This document shows positions 33,839-45,500 of a stretch of 64,000 nucleotides of DNA, one piece after another. The notes under the pieces were generated by a model that did not search any database, had not been told where the DNA came from, and was given only the letters and a program-made list of their open reading frames with translations. The translations under genes were made by a program, and so were the position numbers. Source of the DNA: Ctenosaura bakeri. Taxonomy: Eukaryota > Chordata > Lepidosauria > Squamata > Iguanidae. The DNA lies in contig CAOLHI010002518.1 of NCBI GenBank assembly GCA_948474755.1, positions 1 to 64,000 on the forward strand. Direction: 5' to 3'. Position 1 is the stretch's first letter; every line of letters starts with the position of its first letter.

Positions 33839-34132
33839 CAGGGCTTTCCAAACAAGTGTTGTGACACATTAGTGTGTTGCCTGAAGTGTGTAGGTGTGTC
33901 ATCTACAATCTTGGAAATGTATATTATTATTTATAAATCATATATTTTTAAAAATTTATGAAAGGTTTTCATGAGATATGTTGTGTCCCCATACATTTTG
34001 TTATGGATGTGTCTGTATCTCTTGTAAGGGGTTAGCTTAACCTCCAGTTTGCTAGTAAAACTGAATTACTGTGTCACGAAATGAAGCATGTCTAAAAAGT
34101 GTGTCACCAACATTAAAAGTCTGAAAGCTCTG
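33839..34132. mobile_element. Non-autonomous hAT element with intact target duplication
   Basis: The termini CAGGGCTTTCC and GAAAGCTCTG are imperfect inverted repeats. The 8-bp sequence CTTTAGTG lies directly outside both ends (33831-33838 and 34133-34140), as hAT insertions produce. At 294 bp it is too short to encode a transposase. Confidence 0.85.
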
Positions 34133-34344
34133 CTTTAGTGAGAGCCTAGCAAGAAGTTAGAGGGTAGAGTTCCTAAGTCAATAAGGGGGAGAGGGCGAGA
34201 CTCTGTTTTGGGAGGTTTAGTTCTCAGTGAAAGCTTAGTGAGAAGCAGAAAAGTAATTAAGCCCTAGTTAGATTGGGTCAGAGAGTGTGACTCTTTAGTG
34301 AGAGTTTAGCCTAAGAGCTGTTATATGATACCGATGCCTTATAT

Positions 34345-35135
34345 CAGCAGTTCTCAACCTGTGGGTCGCGACCCCTTTGGGGGTCGAATGACCCTTTCAT
34401 AGGGGTCGCCTAAGACCATCGGAAAATACGTATTTCCAATGGTCTTAGGCTCCATTCCCTCCTTGGTGGTGGTGCACAAGGGCGAGCCACACACTCGCAT
34501 CCTCCTACCCCTTTGGCGGGAGCGCGTACAGCCACAGCGTCCCCACAGCAGGAGTGGTGGTACGCAAGCGCAAGCCACGCGCTCGCATCTTCCTGCCCCC
34601 TGTTCAGAAGGGACTGAAATCGCTCCCCTTCTCCGCTACCGGGAGAACCTCCCGTCTGACAGGCCAGCTTGGGGGGGGGGTGGCGGCAACACGGGGAGCA
34701 GGGCCCCTCCTGGCCACGGCCCCTGCCCCACTCGCCGCAGAGGGGGGCACTGTAGAAGGGCTGGGGGCTGCAAGGCAGTGCTTTTCCGGGGGGGCGAGCT
34801 GCACCCAGAGCAAAAGACAAAGGCGCTGGGATTCCTCCCCCCGCCCCGGCCAGGGTTGACACTCTGGAAACTTTTCCCACACTGCCTCCCCCAGTGGAAA
34901 CGAGAGCGAAGCAGAAACAGAGCCCGGGGGGATTCTCGGAGTTTTTTCCCAGGGGAGACGCATGGCTCCTCTTTCCCTGCCTGCTCGCCCCCCCCCCGTT
35001 CCTGGCCGGTGAGGCGGCCTTTGCCGGGGGGGGAGGCATTGTAAATAATAAATAAATAATTTTATGGTTGGGGGTCACCACAACATGAGGAACTGTATTA
35101 AAGGGTCACGGCATTAGGAAGGTTGAGAACCACTG
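34345..35135 (+). mobile_element. SPIN-type hAT transposon with GC-rich interior
   Basis: The left end (TTCTCAACCTGTGGGTCGCG, CTAAGACCATCGGAAAATAC) and right end (GGGTCACCACAACATGAGG, GGTTGAGAACCACTG) match the SPIN (SPace INvader) family as I remember it. A perfect 8-bp target duplication CCTTATAT lies at 34337-34344 and 35136-35143. The interior, about 34450-35040, is very GC rich and carries a diverged ~110-bp internal duplication. Open frames there are a composition effect; no transposase is recognised. Confidence 0.88.
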
Positions 35136-35334
35136 CCTTATATGAAATGTTAAAGATATAATTGAGCTGTTTCTGAGCAGGGAGTTATCTGTTATATTGT
35201 CTAAAAAGTGCACTGGGGAAATGTATCAGCCTTGACTTGCATTTGAAGTTAAACGTGCTATGTTATTGTTACCTTAATAATTGTTACAGTTTATTTTTGT
35301 AAACAATGACTTGTCTTGAGTTGTATACAATATA

Positions 35335-35720
35335 CAGTCAGCCCTCTACATTTGCGAGTTTCAATTTTGCGGATTTGATTATTCATGGATTATTTGCTGT
35401 CACCTCTGCTGCCTCTCTGTGCCATTTTTAATAGGGACTGTAAGCATTGTGACACTGAGAAACTGTGAAGGAGGCTTGTAAGTCCCTATTGAAAATGGTG
35501 TAGGGCAGCAGTGAAGGTGACAGTAAGCCCCACCAGCCACCATCTTCTGTCTTATGAAGGAACCCTGATGCCTCAAAGGAATCCACAGTGGGTTGAATAT
35601 GGCGATTGTACTTTTTTTGTGTGTTAAATATGATTTGGGAGGGCCTAGGGTTATTCATGGTTTTTCTACTTTCACGGGCGTCCTCTGCCTTTAACCTTAG
35701 CGAACGTGGAGGGAGGATTG
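35335..35720 (+). mobile_element. Tigger/pogo-like non-autonomous transposon, copy 2
   Basis: It starts CAGTCAGCCCTCTACATTTG and ends GTGGAGGGAGGATTG, with TA on both sides. It matches the copy at 578-951 throughout, in the opposite orientation. Confidence 0.85.
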
Positions 35721-35929
35721 TATAAAGTAGCACAGAAAACACACTACCATGGAATTATTAAGTGATTCTAAATAAATATTGAAAACTCTCACCCTTTTAC
35801 AGAAAGGTGATAAGTGGGGAGGCAGAGCTTTGTGGTGAAGACAGGGCACTTCATTAGACTGGGGGAGTGCTACACCAATCTAGGAGAAGTAAAGGCCTGT
35901 CACAGTGACCTAAATGAACAGAAAAATCA

Positions 35930-36391
35930 ATGAGCAGTAAAAATACGGCAAAATTGATTATAGGCATCATTACGGCTCTAGCATTCCAAATGTTCAGCAT
36001 TATACGGAGATCCTATCGCAGATCACCGTCTGTCTCATCTCTGATGTCTCTATATAAGTGCCACCTTCTATGTTTTTCTATACCCAGGCAGGTTAAATCT
36101 ACTGTATTTGAAGCATATCAAAGAACTGATGTGCTACCACATACAAGCAAGTTCAAGAATTTAACACCAGGCGGAGGCCTGATTCAAGACTCAGGCTACC
36201 TGATGTATGAAATAAATTCCATTTTTATTTCATACTCCTCTAAACTATTCATTAACTGCTATTGCACTTCCCCAGAAATAAACCAAATCTCTTCCTGGGC
36301 TCCTATAATTCTAGAAGCTATCCCGCAGCCCAGCCATGAGAAATCTCTGACCGTCCAGCAGCTTTTGAATAATAGGCTGATGCATGATTGA
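35930..36391 (+). CDS. Unrecognised 153-codon open frame in DNAI3 intron 1
   Basis: This is the longest open frame not explained by repeats or GC content. The product has no signal peptide, clear domain or membrane segment that I recognise. Codon use is not obviously coding. It may be chance or a decayed element fragment. Confidence 0.12.
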   Translation: MSSKNTAKLIIGIITALAFQMFSIIRRSYRRSPSVSSLMSLYKCHLLCFSIPRQVKSTVFEAYQRTDVLPHTSKFKNLTPGGGLIQDSGYLMYEINSIFISYSSKLFINCYCTSPEINQISSWAPIILEAIPQPSHEKSLTVQQLLNNRLMHD

Positions 36392-37149
36392 AGTCATACC
36401 TCACCATTTACTATGCTGGCTAGGGCTGACATAGATGGCAATTCAACAATATCCAGAGGGCCATGGGTTTCCCCAGCTGTACTTTAGCTCTCCTATCCAA
36501 GCCTTGTTTCTTGTGAAAGGCTATGAAGTTCTCTAGCTTTCACTCTTCTAAAATTCCACATACAATGGTTCTAATGTTAACTTAAATCTCTGCTCCCACT
36601 GGCAAAACCTCATTAAAATTGGCCATTTAATTCCATACAGTTTTTTTAAACCAGTGCAGAAGGGTTCTAAGGAGAATATCTTGGTGGCCCACTTAGGGGT
36701 GAGTGACTGCCGGGGGTTGGGGGCCCCATTGTCCCACTCACATAACCTCTGGGGGGCTACACCACTTCCCTCATTGTGCTGTAGCCCGTCCATTATTTAT
36801 TTCTTCATATTTTATTGCAGGATTACCCCATGACATTTATGGGGTGTAGGAATAATTTCACACATTTTTATTCTTCACTAACCCATCTTAAGCCCAGAAC
36901 AGACCTTTTTCAAACCAGGAAGTCAAGGCCAAGGGGAGGGAAACATGGCTAAGTCATTTCCCCATGGCCCCTAAAGGGCACGGGGGCATTTCTTATTAAA
37001 AATAAAGTTTTAAAACCCAGTGGGGGTGCTAGGGGCCTTTGGGGGTTCCAAAATGGATTCAAGAGCATTTTTAATGTTTAAATGAAAACTGCCCACCCCG
37101 ATTTCAATTAAAAGGAAGACTCTAGATCTTTTTGTTACACAAGCTATCT

Positions 37150-37480
37150 TCAACCTGATGTTCTCCAGACAGCATAGTGACAGTTCTCATCAGCCCCAGA
37201 CAGCAGAGCCTGCGATGAGACTTAAGGCCTTTCCGCATACACTGTTGTAGTGCTATCATTTCACTTTCAACATCTATGGGATCCTGGGGTTTGTAGTTTA
37301 GGGAGGTGCATTTAAGAATTCTCAGCCATTGAGCTCTTTGGCTTCAGTAAACTACAAACCCCAGAATTCCACAGGATGTTGAAAGTGGAATAATAGCACT
37401 ATAATGGTGTAGTGCAGAAAGGCCTTTGACAGGAGTTGTAGTTCAAAACAACTGGAGGCAACAGGTTGGGAAAGGATGTT
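37150..37480. mobile_element. Foldback MITE interrupted by palindromic MITE copy F
   Basis: The two halves of an ACTACAACTCC-type element (TGTTCTCCAGACAGC... and ...GGAGTTGTAGTTCAAAACA) flank copy F. This is a nested insertion. Confidence 0.6.
37226..37424. mobile_element. Palindromic MITE, copy F
   Basis: Arms CCGCATACACTGTTGTAGTG and TAGCACTATAATGGTGTAG are complementary. The centre is longer and different from other copies. Confidence 0.8.
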
Positions 37481-38734
37481 TAAATAGGAAGCAATATGTC
37501 TTCTTAAAGAAGCATTGATCTTTCAGGGCCGAGGTGTTTCTTTCCATGAAGCTCCTGTGACATATCTGTTTTTGTGGTTAACAACATTTTTTTTAAAAAC
37601 CCTTCATGTTCTACACCTGTGTATTCTGATGATTCAGTTCTTTTGCCTCAAATAAATTACAGTCTTTAATGGGTACTGCACATAAACATGACATTTAAAT
37701 TGTTCACTCTGGTCACCAATTAATCACTCTTTCTTCTTGGTACAGAAAGCCTTCACGTCTTTGCTGATAACTAATTAACTTTACCCCCTTGAGCGCATAG
37801 CAACATAGGAGTTCAGTTTTGTTAACGCTAAATATTTCAGTCCATTTGCTAATTAGAAGAACACATTACCCTCACACAATTTTTGTTACTTTCTGTTCTA
37901 AGTGAATATAGAATACTGAAATACAGAGTTAGCAGCCATCTGCAGTTTTGCTAATGCAAGGTAATTTTTTTACATTTTATGATTCTGGAGTTACAAGCTG
38001 GTTAAATGCACAAATGAACCCTACCTTGGCTTTAACAAATTGTTCAAATGATGGTGCAATATAAGTTACTTTTAATTTGGCACAAATGATAACTGTCAGG
38101 ACTGATCCTTTCTATTCTATAGGGAGAACTCAGGAGAGTTATGGCAATGGGTTTCTAAATATTCTTAATAATTTTAAAACCAATGTACAAATTTCCATCT
38201 TTTCAAAGATGGCTTGTCGCACTTTTTCTGGCTTGAAACCCAGTTGAAGTGTCTACCTGCAGACCAGGTATGGACAGGTAAATTGCTGTTGCTGGTGCAC
38301 CTGGAGATCAGGAGCTGGGTAATATGGCTGGTGATACCTCACCATCCCGCCTTTGTTGCCCCACAACTCCTAGTTTCACTGCATTAAAATGCTTGCTAAC
38401 TTGCACCTTGCCCCATAAGAACAGAACCGAATGTGGCCATTTAAAAAAAATTGTCCCTCACTTTAAAGTGAGAATGGGAGTTGTACAGTCTTCCAAATTT
38501 CTTGGGCTAAAATGCCCAGCAGACCTAACTGGCATAGTCAATAATTAGGAATGTTGGGAGATGCAATTCAGTCATGTGTGGAGGGCTTCACAGTTCTCAC
38601 CTTTCTTTCACGCATGGATGACAAATCCCTTTGCTAGTCCTAAGTAGAATAGACCTACTATTTCCAAAAGTGTCAACATTATTCAGTAATTTACTCAAGT
38701 GGTCTATTCAAATTGGGACTAGCAGTTGGATACA

Positions 38735-39098
38735 GACACCCTCCAACATTTCACAGATAGAATCTGGGAAATGCATGGCCAAGCAGTATCTGAGTGGGAG
38801 CTAGATGGCAAAAGTTATTAATGAGGAAGAACACACAAACTAGGAGAGGCTGCAGCTGTTTGCTTCTGCTTCAGTCTACTGAGAAAAACTGATTCTACTC
38901 TCTCCTCTCCCCGCACAGAGCTAACTGGACACAAACTACTTTTATACTTTGAACTCAGTTTGCAGCAATGGAATAGACTGAGGACTGAAAGGATAAGTAG
39001 GATGAAGAAAGAAAAACCAGGACACTTTAAAAGCAGCTGAGAAAGTGGATAAATTGAGACTGACCCTGGCAGATCAGGACATTTGGAAAATAGGATAT
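38735..39098 (+). mobile_element. Unclassified dispersed repeat (~360 bp), copy 2
   Basis: It is collinear with 16106-16468, sharing CCTCCAACATTTCACAGAT, TGGCCAAGCAGTATC, TACTTTTATACTTTGAACTC and GACACTTTAAAAGCAGCTGA. Confidence 0.7.
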
Positions 39099-39679
39099 AG
39101 GCTTTAATATTTTAATGTTATTTCCCCTGCAGTAATGCTGAATTGAACTAATTAAGAGAAGGCAAATAGACAACTCATGGACTACTCTAAAAAAAGGGGA
39201 AATGAGTAAATGAAAGGGTGGTGACTGGTAAGGACTAGGAAATGACTAAAAGGGATCATTTCAAACCAGAAACCTTTGCTAATTTAGAATTAAATGAGAC
39301 TTGGGGGCAAACATTCTTAGCATCTTGCCGGTGGAGGCAAGTATTGAAATTGGGAAGAGGGGTTTCAGATGAAGAATGTAGCATTATATTAATTGCCAAG
39401 CATGCAGCAATTACTTTTTGATCTAAAACCACCAAAAACCTTCAGACAGCATGGCCGCTGAATTGTAAGCATGATGTTTCGGGGTTTTTTTATTTTAAAT
39501 GCATACAACACATGCAGACAAAAAAAAAAGAAATTACAAAGAGCAAACAAACAATTATAGATTACAACAATTAGATTTTAGAAAGAGAGTAGACGTAGAG
39601 AAAAATATAAATACCACATGCTAAATACTAAAAACTAGCTACAAACAATAAACAAAACTGGGGAGGGAGAAAATATTAT

Positions 39680-42580
39680 TCAGGGCAAGGACTCAGCAAG
39701 TGCAGGGGGAAAAGGCCCAAATGATATTGGCCAAGTAGTACAAGTGTCCAATGGTGGGAGGAGTAGAAACTATAGTACAGGACTTGCAGGAAGGGCCCGG
39801 GGACTTAAGTGTTTCTACACTAATGCACGGAGTATGGGAAACAAGCAAGATGAACTTGAACTCCTAGTACAACAAAATAAATAAGATTTGTTAGACATCA
39901 CTGAGACCTGGTGGGATGAGTCTCATGACTGGAATGTAGGAATAGAGGGGTATAGCTGATTTTGTGGAAATAGACCAAACAAGAAAGGAGGAGGAGTAGC
40001 CTTGTATGTCAAGGATGTTTTCACCTGTGAAAGGATCCATGACTTAAACCCAGAAAGCCAAGTCGAGAGCATCTGGGTAAGAATTAAGAGAGCGAGAAAC
40101 AATAGGGATATTTTGGTGGGGGTTTACTTCAGATCTCCAACCCAGACTGAGGACTTTGATGACGCCTTCCTCAACTGAATGACTGCACATTCAAAGAGGA
40201 GAGATACAGTAATAATGGGAGATTTCAATTACTCAGATATATGTTGGCAGTCAAACTCTGCCAAGACAACAAGGTCCAGCAAGTTTCTTGTTTGTTTTGC
40301 AGACAATTTCATGGTCCAGAAGGTGGAAGAGGTGACAAGGGGATCAAATATTCCAGATCTGATCCTGACCAAAAGGGATGACCTCGTTAATGAGGTAGAA
40401 GGGGTTGGATCTTCAGGGGGGAGTGACCATGCTCTATTGGAATTTGGCATTCAGTGGAAAGGAGAAGATAAGTGTAGCCAGACACTCATCTTAGATTTTA
40501 AAAAAGCAAACTTCTGTAAACTTAAGGAGCTGCTGGCTGAAATTCTGTGGTCAAGAATAGTGAAAGAGAAAGGAGTACAGGAGGCATGGGAGTTCCTTAA
40601 AAGGGAGATACTGAAGGAGGAAAAATGGAAGACATCTGAAAAAACTAGAATGGTTGACTAAAGAACTCTCAGCTGAGCTAAGTGTTAAGAGAAACATGTA
40701 CAGGAAATGGAAAAAGGGGGAAACCACCAAAGAAGAATTTAAGCAAGTAGCCAGGAGATGTAGGGAGGAGGTCAGGAAGGCTAAAGCACAGAATGAACTA
40801 AGGCTGGCCAGAGACGTTAAAAACAATAAAAAGGGCTTTTTTAAATATGTCCGCAGCAAAAGGAAAAAGAAGGAGACGATAGGGTCGCTGCGCAGAGAAG
40901 ATGGCGAATTACTAACAGGAGGAAGAGAAAAGGCAGAACTACTTAACACCATCTTTGCCTCAGTTTTTTCCCAGAAGGATATAAGCACTCAACCTGGCGG
41001 TTGGGGAGCAGGTGAAGAAGCAGGGGAAATGAGGCACATAATAGGTAGAGAGGTGGTACAGCAATACCTGGCCACATTGGATGAATTCAAGCCTCCAGGG
41101 CCAGATGAATTGCATCCTAGGATATTAAAAGAGCTGGCAGAGGTCATTTCGGAACTGCTTGCTATAATCTTTGAGAAATCTTGGAGGACAGGAGAAGTTC
41201 CAGCAGAGGGCAAATGTTGTCCCCATCTTCAAGAAGGGGAAAAAAGAGGACCCAAATAATTATCGCCCAGTCAGCCTGACATCAGTACCCGGAAAGATCC
41301 TGGAGCAGATCTTTAAGCAGTCAGTTTCTAATCATTTAGAAAGCAACGCGGTAATCATGAGAAGTCAACATGGATTTCTCAAAAATAAGTCATGCCAGAC
41401 TAATCTTATCTCTATTTATGATAGAGTTACTAGCTTGATAGATGAAGGGAATGCTGTGGATGTAGCATATCTCGATTTCAGTAAGGCCTTGGACATTACA
41501 TTCTTGCAAAATGCGGGCTGGACGGGGCTACTGTTAGTTGGATTTGTGACTGATTGACCGACCAAACCCAAAAGGTGATCACGAATGGCTGCTTTTCATC
41601 CTGGAGAGAAGTGACTAGTGGGGTGCCACAGGTTCTGTCCTGGGCCCAGTGCTGTTCAATATCTTCATCAATGACTTGGATGAAGGAATAGAGGGCATGC
41701 TCATCAAATTTGCAGATGACACCAAATTGGGAGGGGTTGCTAATACGCCAAAGGACAGGATCAAAATTCAAAATGACCTGGATAGATTGGAGAGCTGGGC
41801 CAAGGCGAACAAGATGAAATTCAACAGAGGGAAATGTAAGGTCCTACACTTAGGTAGAAAAAATGGAATACAGAAATATAGGATGGGGGACACGTGGCTG
41901 GATAGCAGTACGTGTGAAAGGGATCTAGGAGTCTTCATAGACCACAAGCTGAACATGAGTCAGCAGTGTGATGCGGCAGCCAAGAAAGCCAATGCAATTT
42001 TCGGCTGCATCAATAGGAGTATGGTGTCTAGATTGAGGGAGGTACTGGCTCTACTCTGCTTTGGTTAGACCTCATCTTGTGTCCAGTTCTAGGCACCCCA
42101 ATTCAAGAAGGACATAGTCAAGGTGAAGCAAGTCCAGAGGAGGACGACGAAAATGATGAGGGGCCTGGAAGCCATGCCCTATGAGGATAGACTTAGAGAG
42201 CTGGGTATGTTTAGTCTGCAGAAGAGAAGGTTAAGAGGGAACATGATAGCCATGTTTAAATATTTGAAGGGATGCCATGTAGAGGAAGGAGAGGGCTTGT
42301 TTTCTGCTGCTCCAGAGACCAGGACAAGGAGGAATGGATTCAAGCTGCAGGAAAGGAGATTCCACCTGAACCTCAGGAAGAACTTCCTCACAGTCAGGGC
42401 TGTCCAGCAGTGGAATATGCTGCCTCGGAGTGTAGTGGAGTCTCCCTCTTTGGAGGTTTTTAAGCAGAGACCATCTGTCGAGAGTGCTTTGAGGGTGTTC
42501 CTGCATGGCAGGGGGTTGGACTGGATGGCCTGTGTGGTCTCTTCCAACTCTACATTTCTATGATTCTATGATTCTATAAT
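39680..42580 (+). mobile_element. CR1 LINE, 5' truncated and frameshifted
   Basis: The endonuclease domain is visible from about 39.85 kb (ITETWWDES, then RDTVIMGDFNYSDICWQSN and SDHALLEF). The reverse transcriptase follows (IFKKGKKEDPNNYRPVSLTS, YLDFSKALD, KFADDTKLGG near 41709). Stop codons and frameshifts near 39.95, 40.18, 41.2, 41.55 and 42.06 kb split it into five or more frames. It ends in the CR1 3' repeat ATTCTATGATTCTAT. It cannot make an active protein. Confidence 0.93.
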
Positions 42581-45500
42581 CTTTAAAAAGGTGGTTTCAA
42601 GCTTTCCTAAGGCAGGTTGTAGATGTATCAATGTAGAGGAAACTTTTGTAATTACAAATACCACTCAAAAACTTCACTTGTCACATTTCCAAAATACTAA
42701 TTGTCAAATCTCACAATGAACATATTGTATTCTTTTTCTTGTAAAAAGCAAATTAGTGATTCCCAATTTTTCACAAAAGTCACTACTGATTTTTCTCTAA
42801 TCAAGGTCATCAATGTATCCAATTCAGCTAAGTCCAAGAGTTTTTCAGCCAGTCCTCTTGCATTGGAACATCTATATTCTTCCACTTGTATGCATATAAT
42901 AGTCGTGCTGCAGCAGTCATAAATCATAGTAGAATGGCATACTTCTCCAATTGATCTTCTGCTAATTCCAACAAATATAATTCAGGTTTTAATTGAACAT
43001 TAGCTTTCAAAATTTTGCACACCATTTGATTCCATAATTTTTTGGCCTTTTCACATGTCTATCACATGTAAGCATAATTTTAATTGAAATATTAATTCAG
43101 CTTCTAACTAGTGGCCAAAAAAGCAACCTGCAAGGAGCTCAAATGTGCCTGAAGGTAGAAAAAAAACACCTTTGTTTCAGATTACATTTTTTTTGTCCTT
43201 CGCATTTGCCCTGCTTATTATTTAACAATTATCCTGAAAGGTAATGTCTTGCCTCTCTTTTTCATTTTACATGAACTAGCACTGCTGACGGACAACAACA
43301 ATTTGCCATGTAAGTTGATTACAATTCAGTCCTGTAGATGTATGTAAAAATAAATCTCACTTAGTCCTATGGTTGTTACTTGTTATCCAGCACTGATTCC
43401 CCACTCATCAAAATTTTACATGAACTCTAGAAAGAATAAAGTTACTGTTGGTGGGAGGAGGAATAGATAGGTTAAAAGTGATCTGTTTGATTTGTAGCAA
43501 TTTAAGGAACCTTCTGCCTTACTTGGTAAATTCCTTTCCTAAAAATAGCTCTGTGATTAATCCCAGAAACGTCGTTGTTGCCTCTGTTCATGTGACTCAA
43601 ATGTATGAGTGATTTGTCGAAAAAAATGTATGTTTTCCATTTGGTGCTCCCTTCACACAGTTCTTGACTGAGCAACTTAGTGACAGTGCTTTTATCACCA
43701 CTTAAGATGGTGATAAAAAGATGGGGTCATGTACCAAATGACACCCTATTATCTGGTGACTTGCCTTTTTTGATGCTTCCAAATTAATTACAAGTTCCAT
43801 TAGTTTCATGTGGATTGTACTCTTTCATCAGTTCTTCTTGCCTACAGAAGCTCGCTTGGAACTGCTCGCACACATGTGTTGTTTGCTAAAATAATGGGGG
43901 GAGGGTATTAAGCCAGCTGAGAGACTTTGCAAGCACCAAAAACATAGTCTGTAACAAGTGAGCTTCTGTAAGGCCATTTCCACACTAGACTGTTATAGGG
44001 CTGTGATTCCACTTTCAACATCCTATGAAATCATGAGGTTTGCAAACCCCAGGATTCCATAGGATGTTGAAAGTGGAATCATAGCACTGTAACAGTCTAG
44101 TGCAGAAATGGCCTTGGTCCTACGTGCTTCCTGCAGTACAGTACACATGCCCGCTTTTCAACCATTTCTGTTACCCAACAGTATTCCACTCCCTAACCTG
44201 TCAGATAAGTGGAGGAAACTGTATTCAGTTCAAGATTATTGGACGTCCTTTGCATTTATTCCATATTCTGAAACTCACATTTGGAAACAAAGTGAGCACG
44301 TGCTTGAATCCCTCCCTGTGAAATTGACTTCAGGATTTAAGATTGTTTGGATGCACATTCTGTATCTCTGTCCTCTTGTCATCCACTCATCAAGGCTATA
44401 ATTTCTTAAACATCATTGGTTTGTGATCTGGGAAACTTCAAAAAGAAATTCAGATTCATTCAAATAATGAAACTGCTTTTATGTGTGCTGTGATATAGAT
44501 AATTTCCACATGATGGTGCTGGAGTTATCTTTTAAACATTTCATCTTTCTTCCTATCCTTCATCCTGTCCACTATGTAGTACCTTGAATCTTTATGTATG
44601 ACTGTTAAGCAAAGGAGCTGTTATTTCTGCCATTGAAACTTTTAGATAATATAAAATGAGTGCAATGACAACACTTCTTACTGATTAGCTATCATTAATG
44701 CTGAAGTGCTTTGGGAAATGCCTTTATGTTTCAGAAGTAGAACAAGGATTACGAAGCAGAAATGAAAAGCAGATAAAATAAATCACTGGGTGTTCTAAGG
44801 AAATGCAAGCCTAGAGTCTGCTTCTGAACTGACAACTGAGTAACTATGTCTTCATCTGAGCACAGATGGCAAAGCCATTTTCTGGTTATGTCCTTCCTTT
44901 TCCTCTGCCCTTTTCTTGCTTTGCAACACACCTGGAGTCTGGTTGGTTAAAGAAGGCAATGGATCGGGCAGAAGGTCTGGAGAGAGGTCAAAAAGGAGGT
45001 GAATTTGTTGTCTACCAATGTGATATATTGCAATTTACACATGTGCAGTTCATCAGCCTGAAGAGAAAGGCACATTTAGGTAATGTTGCCAATGTTTAAT
45101 GAAAGCGGAAAAGTGGCACTGCAGTTGAGATAAAGTGTGTCCCCATTCACATTTTTCTGTGGCTTATAGGGCTGCCATAGAGAGGCAAGTAGCCCCCTGT
45201 GCCTTTAAAATCTGAGAAGTAACCTAATAGCTGCAGCTTTTACAGTTGTTTTGTCTTTATGCTGTAAAATACTGGAATTGTTGCATTCATCCTCCACACT
45301 CAGCTTTTGAAGGGATATGAATTGTGACTGTGTTTTATTGTGCAATTTCTCTACCTTGTCCACATAATTTTATCAAGGAGGGCCCTGATGCCATCATCTT
45401 TCATTTGTAAACCTCATGTATTGTCTTTTTTCTTATCATGCAAAATCCATTAAGGAGGGCAAAACAGAAGAGCTACACAATGCCCTGTGGCTGGTGGTGC

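Noticed and set aside
34410..35081. 223-codon (-) and 201-codon (+) open frames
   Set aside because: They lie in the GC-rich interior of a SPIN element, where stop codons are rare by composition; no hAT transposase motifs are seen.
40179..42563. Working reverse transcriptase gene
   Set aside because: CR1 domains are clear, but stops and frameshifts split the frame several times.
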